Notes under the pieces: generated by a model
The model's input: only the letters and a program-made list of their open reading frames with translations
What the model was told of the DNA's origin: nothing
Databases searched by the model: none
DNA from: Acidimicrobiales bacterium
Lineage (GTDB): Bacteria; Actinomycetota; Acidimicrobiia; Acidimicrobiales; RAAP-2
NCBI GenBank assembly: GCA_030044045.1
Contig: JASHWO010000236.1
Location: forward strand, 1 to 5,778
DNA length: 5,778 nt
Direction: 5' to 3'
In this document: piece after piece, positions 5,379-5,778 of the stretch
Position numbering within the stretch: the stretch's first letter is position 1
Layout: each line of letters begins with the position of its first letter
Program-made: the position numbers and the translations under genes

Positions 5379-5409
5379 TTCCGGGACCGCTCGACGGCCC
5401 GGCTGAACC

Positions 5410-5415
5410 AGCGTA
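5410..5415 (-). promoter_or_regulatory. Candidate -10 box (TACGCT) for tRNA-Pro
   Basis: TACGCT on the minus strand fits TANNNT and lies 31 bases before the tRNA 5' end, which would leave a short 5' leader for RNase P. No clear -35 is seen. The hairpin just upstream at 5437-5456 suggests that the tRNA is transcribed separately from the zinc-ribbon gene. Confidence 0.3.
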
Positions 5416-5436
5416 CGCCGTCCGGCCCGACGTGGT

Positions 5437-5456
5437 GGCCGGGGGCCGGCCCGGCC
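5437..5456 (-). terminator. Candidate terminator hairpin after the zinc-ribbon gene
   Basis: GGCCGGG (5437-5443) and CCCGGCC (5450-5456) form a 7-bp all-GC stem with a six-base loop, starting 21 bases past the stop codon of the minus-strand gene. No U-tract follows. Neighbouring GGCC runs offer alternative pairings. It separates this gene from the tRNA-Pro promoter. Confidence 0.4.
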
Positions 5457-5476
5457 GGGAGGCCGGGAGAGCTCGC

Positions 5477-5629
5477 TCAGGCCTGCTTGCCCAGGATGCG
5501 GTTCATCTTCGTGCCGCAGGTCGGGCAGGCTCCCTGGGCGGCGCGGCGACCGTTGGCCAGCTCGACCTCCTGGCCGTCGAACGACCGCTTCTCACGGCAC
5601 TTCACGCAGTAGCCCTCGTACTCCGCCAT
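5477..5629 (-). CDS. Small zinc-ribbon protein, DUF5679-like
   Basis: A 50-residue cytoplasmic protein starting MAEYEGYCVKCREKRSF and ending MNRILGKQA. Two Cys pairs, C8-V-K-C11 and C35-P-T-C38, make a classic four-cysteine zinc ribbon, with a NGRRAAQGACPTCGTKM segment between and after them. This pattern (YCVKC-x-KR, then NGR-A--G-CP-CGTKM) is what I recall for DUF5679, a small family common in actinobacteria and also found as a tail on other proteins. The function is unknown; the fold suggests nucleic-acid or protein binding. The start is well supported: AAAGGAG lies five bases before the ATG. The length is normal for stand-alone members. It lies upstream of tRNA-Pro on the same strand, with a hairpin between, so it is probably monocistronic within what can be seen. 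Confidence 0.88.
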   Translation of the reverse strand: MAEYEGYCVKCREKRSFDGQEVELANGRRAAQGACPTCGTKMNRILGKQA

Positions 5630-5634
5630 GACGG

Positions 5635-5641
5635 CTCCTTT
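5635..5641 (-). promoter_or_regulatory. Strong ribosome binding site for the zinc-ribbon gene
   Basis: AAAGGAG on the minus strand, five bases before the ATG at 5629. It is one of only two clear Shine-Dalgarno sequences in the window, and it supports a real, well-translated small gene. Confidence 0.75.
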
Positions 5642-5654
5642 CCGCTCTCATGTT

Positions 5655-5672
5655 GCCGGCGTGCTCGCCGGC
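5655..5672 (-). other. GC hairpin in the zinc-ribbon gene leader
   Basis: GCCGGCG (5655-5661) and CGCCGGC (5666-5672) form a 7-bp stem with a four-base loop, 26 bases upstream of the ATG. It could be a leader structure that protects the message, or a terminator of a gene further upstream. It has no U-tract and does not cover the ribosome binding site. Confidence 0.35.
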
Positions 5673-5698
5673 CCGGTACCCCGATCCGAGCCGGGTCG

Positions 5699-5704
5699 AC
5701 GCTA
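5699..5704 (-). promoter_or_regulatory. Candidate -10 box (TAGCGT) for the zinc-ribbon gene
   Basis: TAGCGT on the minus strand fits TANNNT and would start transcription near 5692, leaving a leader of about 60 bases that includes the hairpin at 5655-5672. No good -35 is seen. The rest of 5705-5778 shows nothing firm beyond GC-rich sequence. Confidence 0.28.
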
Positions 5705-5778
5705 CCGCTGGGTGCCGGGTGGAAGGGGGATGGTGGGCGCCCGCCGGTCAGCCCGCCGTGGCCGCCGGCCGCCGGCCT

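Noticed and set aside
5649..5651. Upstream ATG on the minus strand before the zinc-ribbon start
   Set aside because: It is out of frame with the Cys-pair protein, lacks a ribosome binding site, and its frame gives a short meaningless peptide.
5748..5778. Possible C-terminus of a further minus-strand gene ending in TGA at 5750-5748
   Set aside because: Only about nine codons are visible (reading GRRPAATAG) in simple GC-rich repeats; too little to support a gene.
1..5778. CRISPR array, insertion sequence, toxin-antitoxin pair or defence cassette
   Set aside because: There are no regularly spaced repeats, no transposase or integrase motifs, and no small paired genes of that kind on either strand.

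Overview
The window comes from a very GC-rich bacterium (well over 65 % G+C by eye), most likely an actinomycete in the broad sense. Supporting signs are strong G/C preference at third codon positions, GTG starts, TANNNT-type -10 boxes (one spaced exactly as for a leaderless transcript), GC hairpins without U-tracts between genes, and a DUF5679-type small zinc ribbon. A deep actinobacterial lineage such as Acidimicrobiia is a guess. No mobile element, CRISPR array or phage gene is visible.

Layout, left to right. (1) Positions 1-1354, minus: an EmrB/QacA-type (DHA2) drug:H+ antiporter whose last residues lie outside the window. It has no stop codon here. (2) 1355-1498: a divergent control region with a 25-bp inverted repeat, a probable leaderless promoter, and two tiny leader ORFs, one ahead of each divergent gene. 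Each overlaps the downstream start codon by four bases (ATGA and GTGA). (3) 1499-2125, plus: a DedA-family membrane protein. (4) 2126-2202: a convergent gap with a bidirectional-type hairpin. (5) 2203-3252, minus: a LACTB2-like metallo-beta-lactamase-fold hydrolase with all metal ligands; its start is set at an internal GTG. (6) 3253-3505: a second divergent control region, locally AT-richer, with a good -10 box and a GTTC/GAAC inverted repeat. (7) 3506-5323, plus: a soluble PAS-GGDEF-EAL protein. Its EAL active site is complete. Its GGDEF domain keeps the signature but has lost a metal-binding Asp and the inhibitory site, so it is read as a c-di-GMP phosphodiesterase with a regulatory GGDEF domain. 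(8) 5305-5378, minus: tRNA-Pro(UGG), overlapped tail to tail by the EAL gene, whose stop codon lies in the T-loop. (9) 5477-5629, minus: a 50-residue four-cysteine zinc-ribbon protein with a strong ribosome binding site. (10) 5630-5778: its upstream region.

The genes do not form one pathway. They are separate transcription units: envelope transport and membrane maintenance (MFS, DedA), a general hydrolase, a c-di-GMP signalling enzyme, a tRNA and a small zinc protein. I see no convincing new multi-gene system. The most unusual points are the paired leader ORFs in the first control region, the altered GGDEF site, and the EAL gene that ends inside a tRNA gene.
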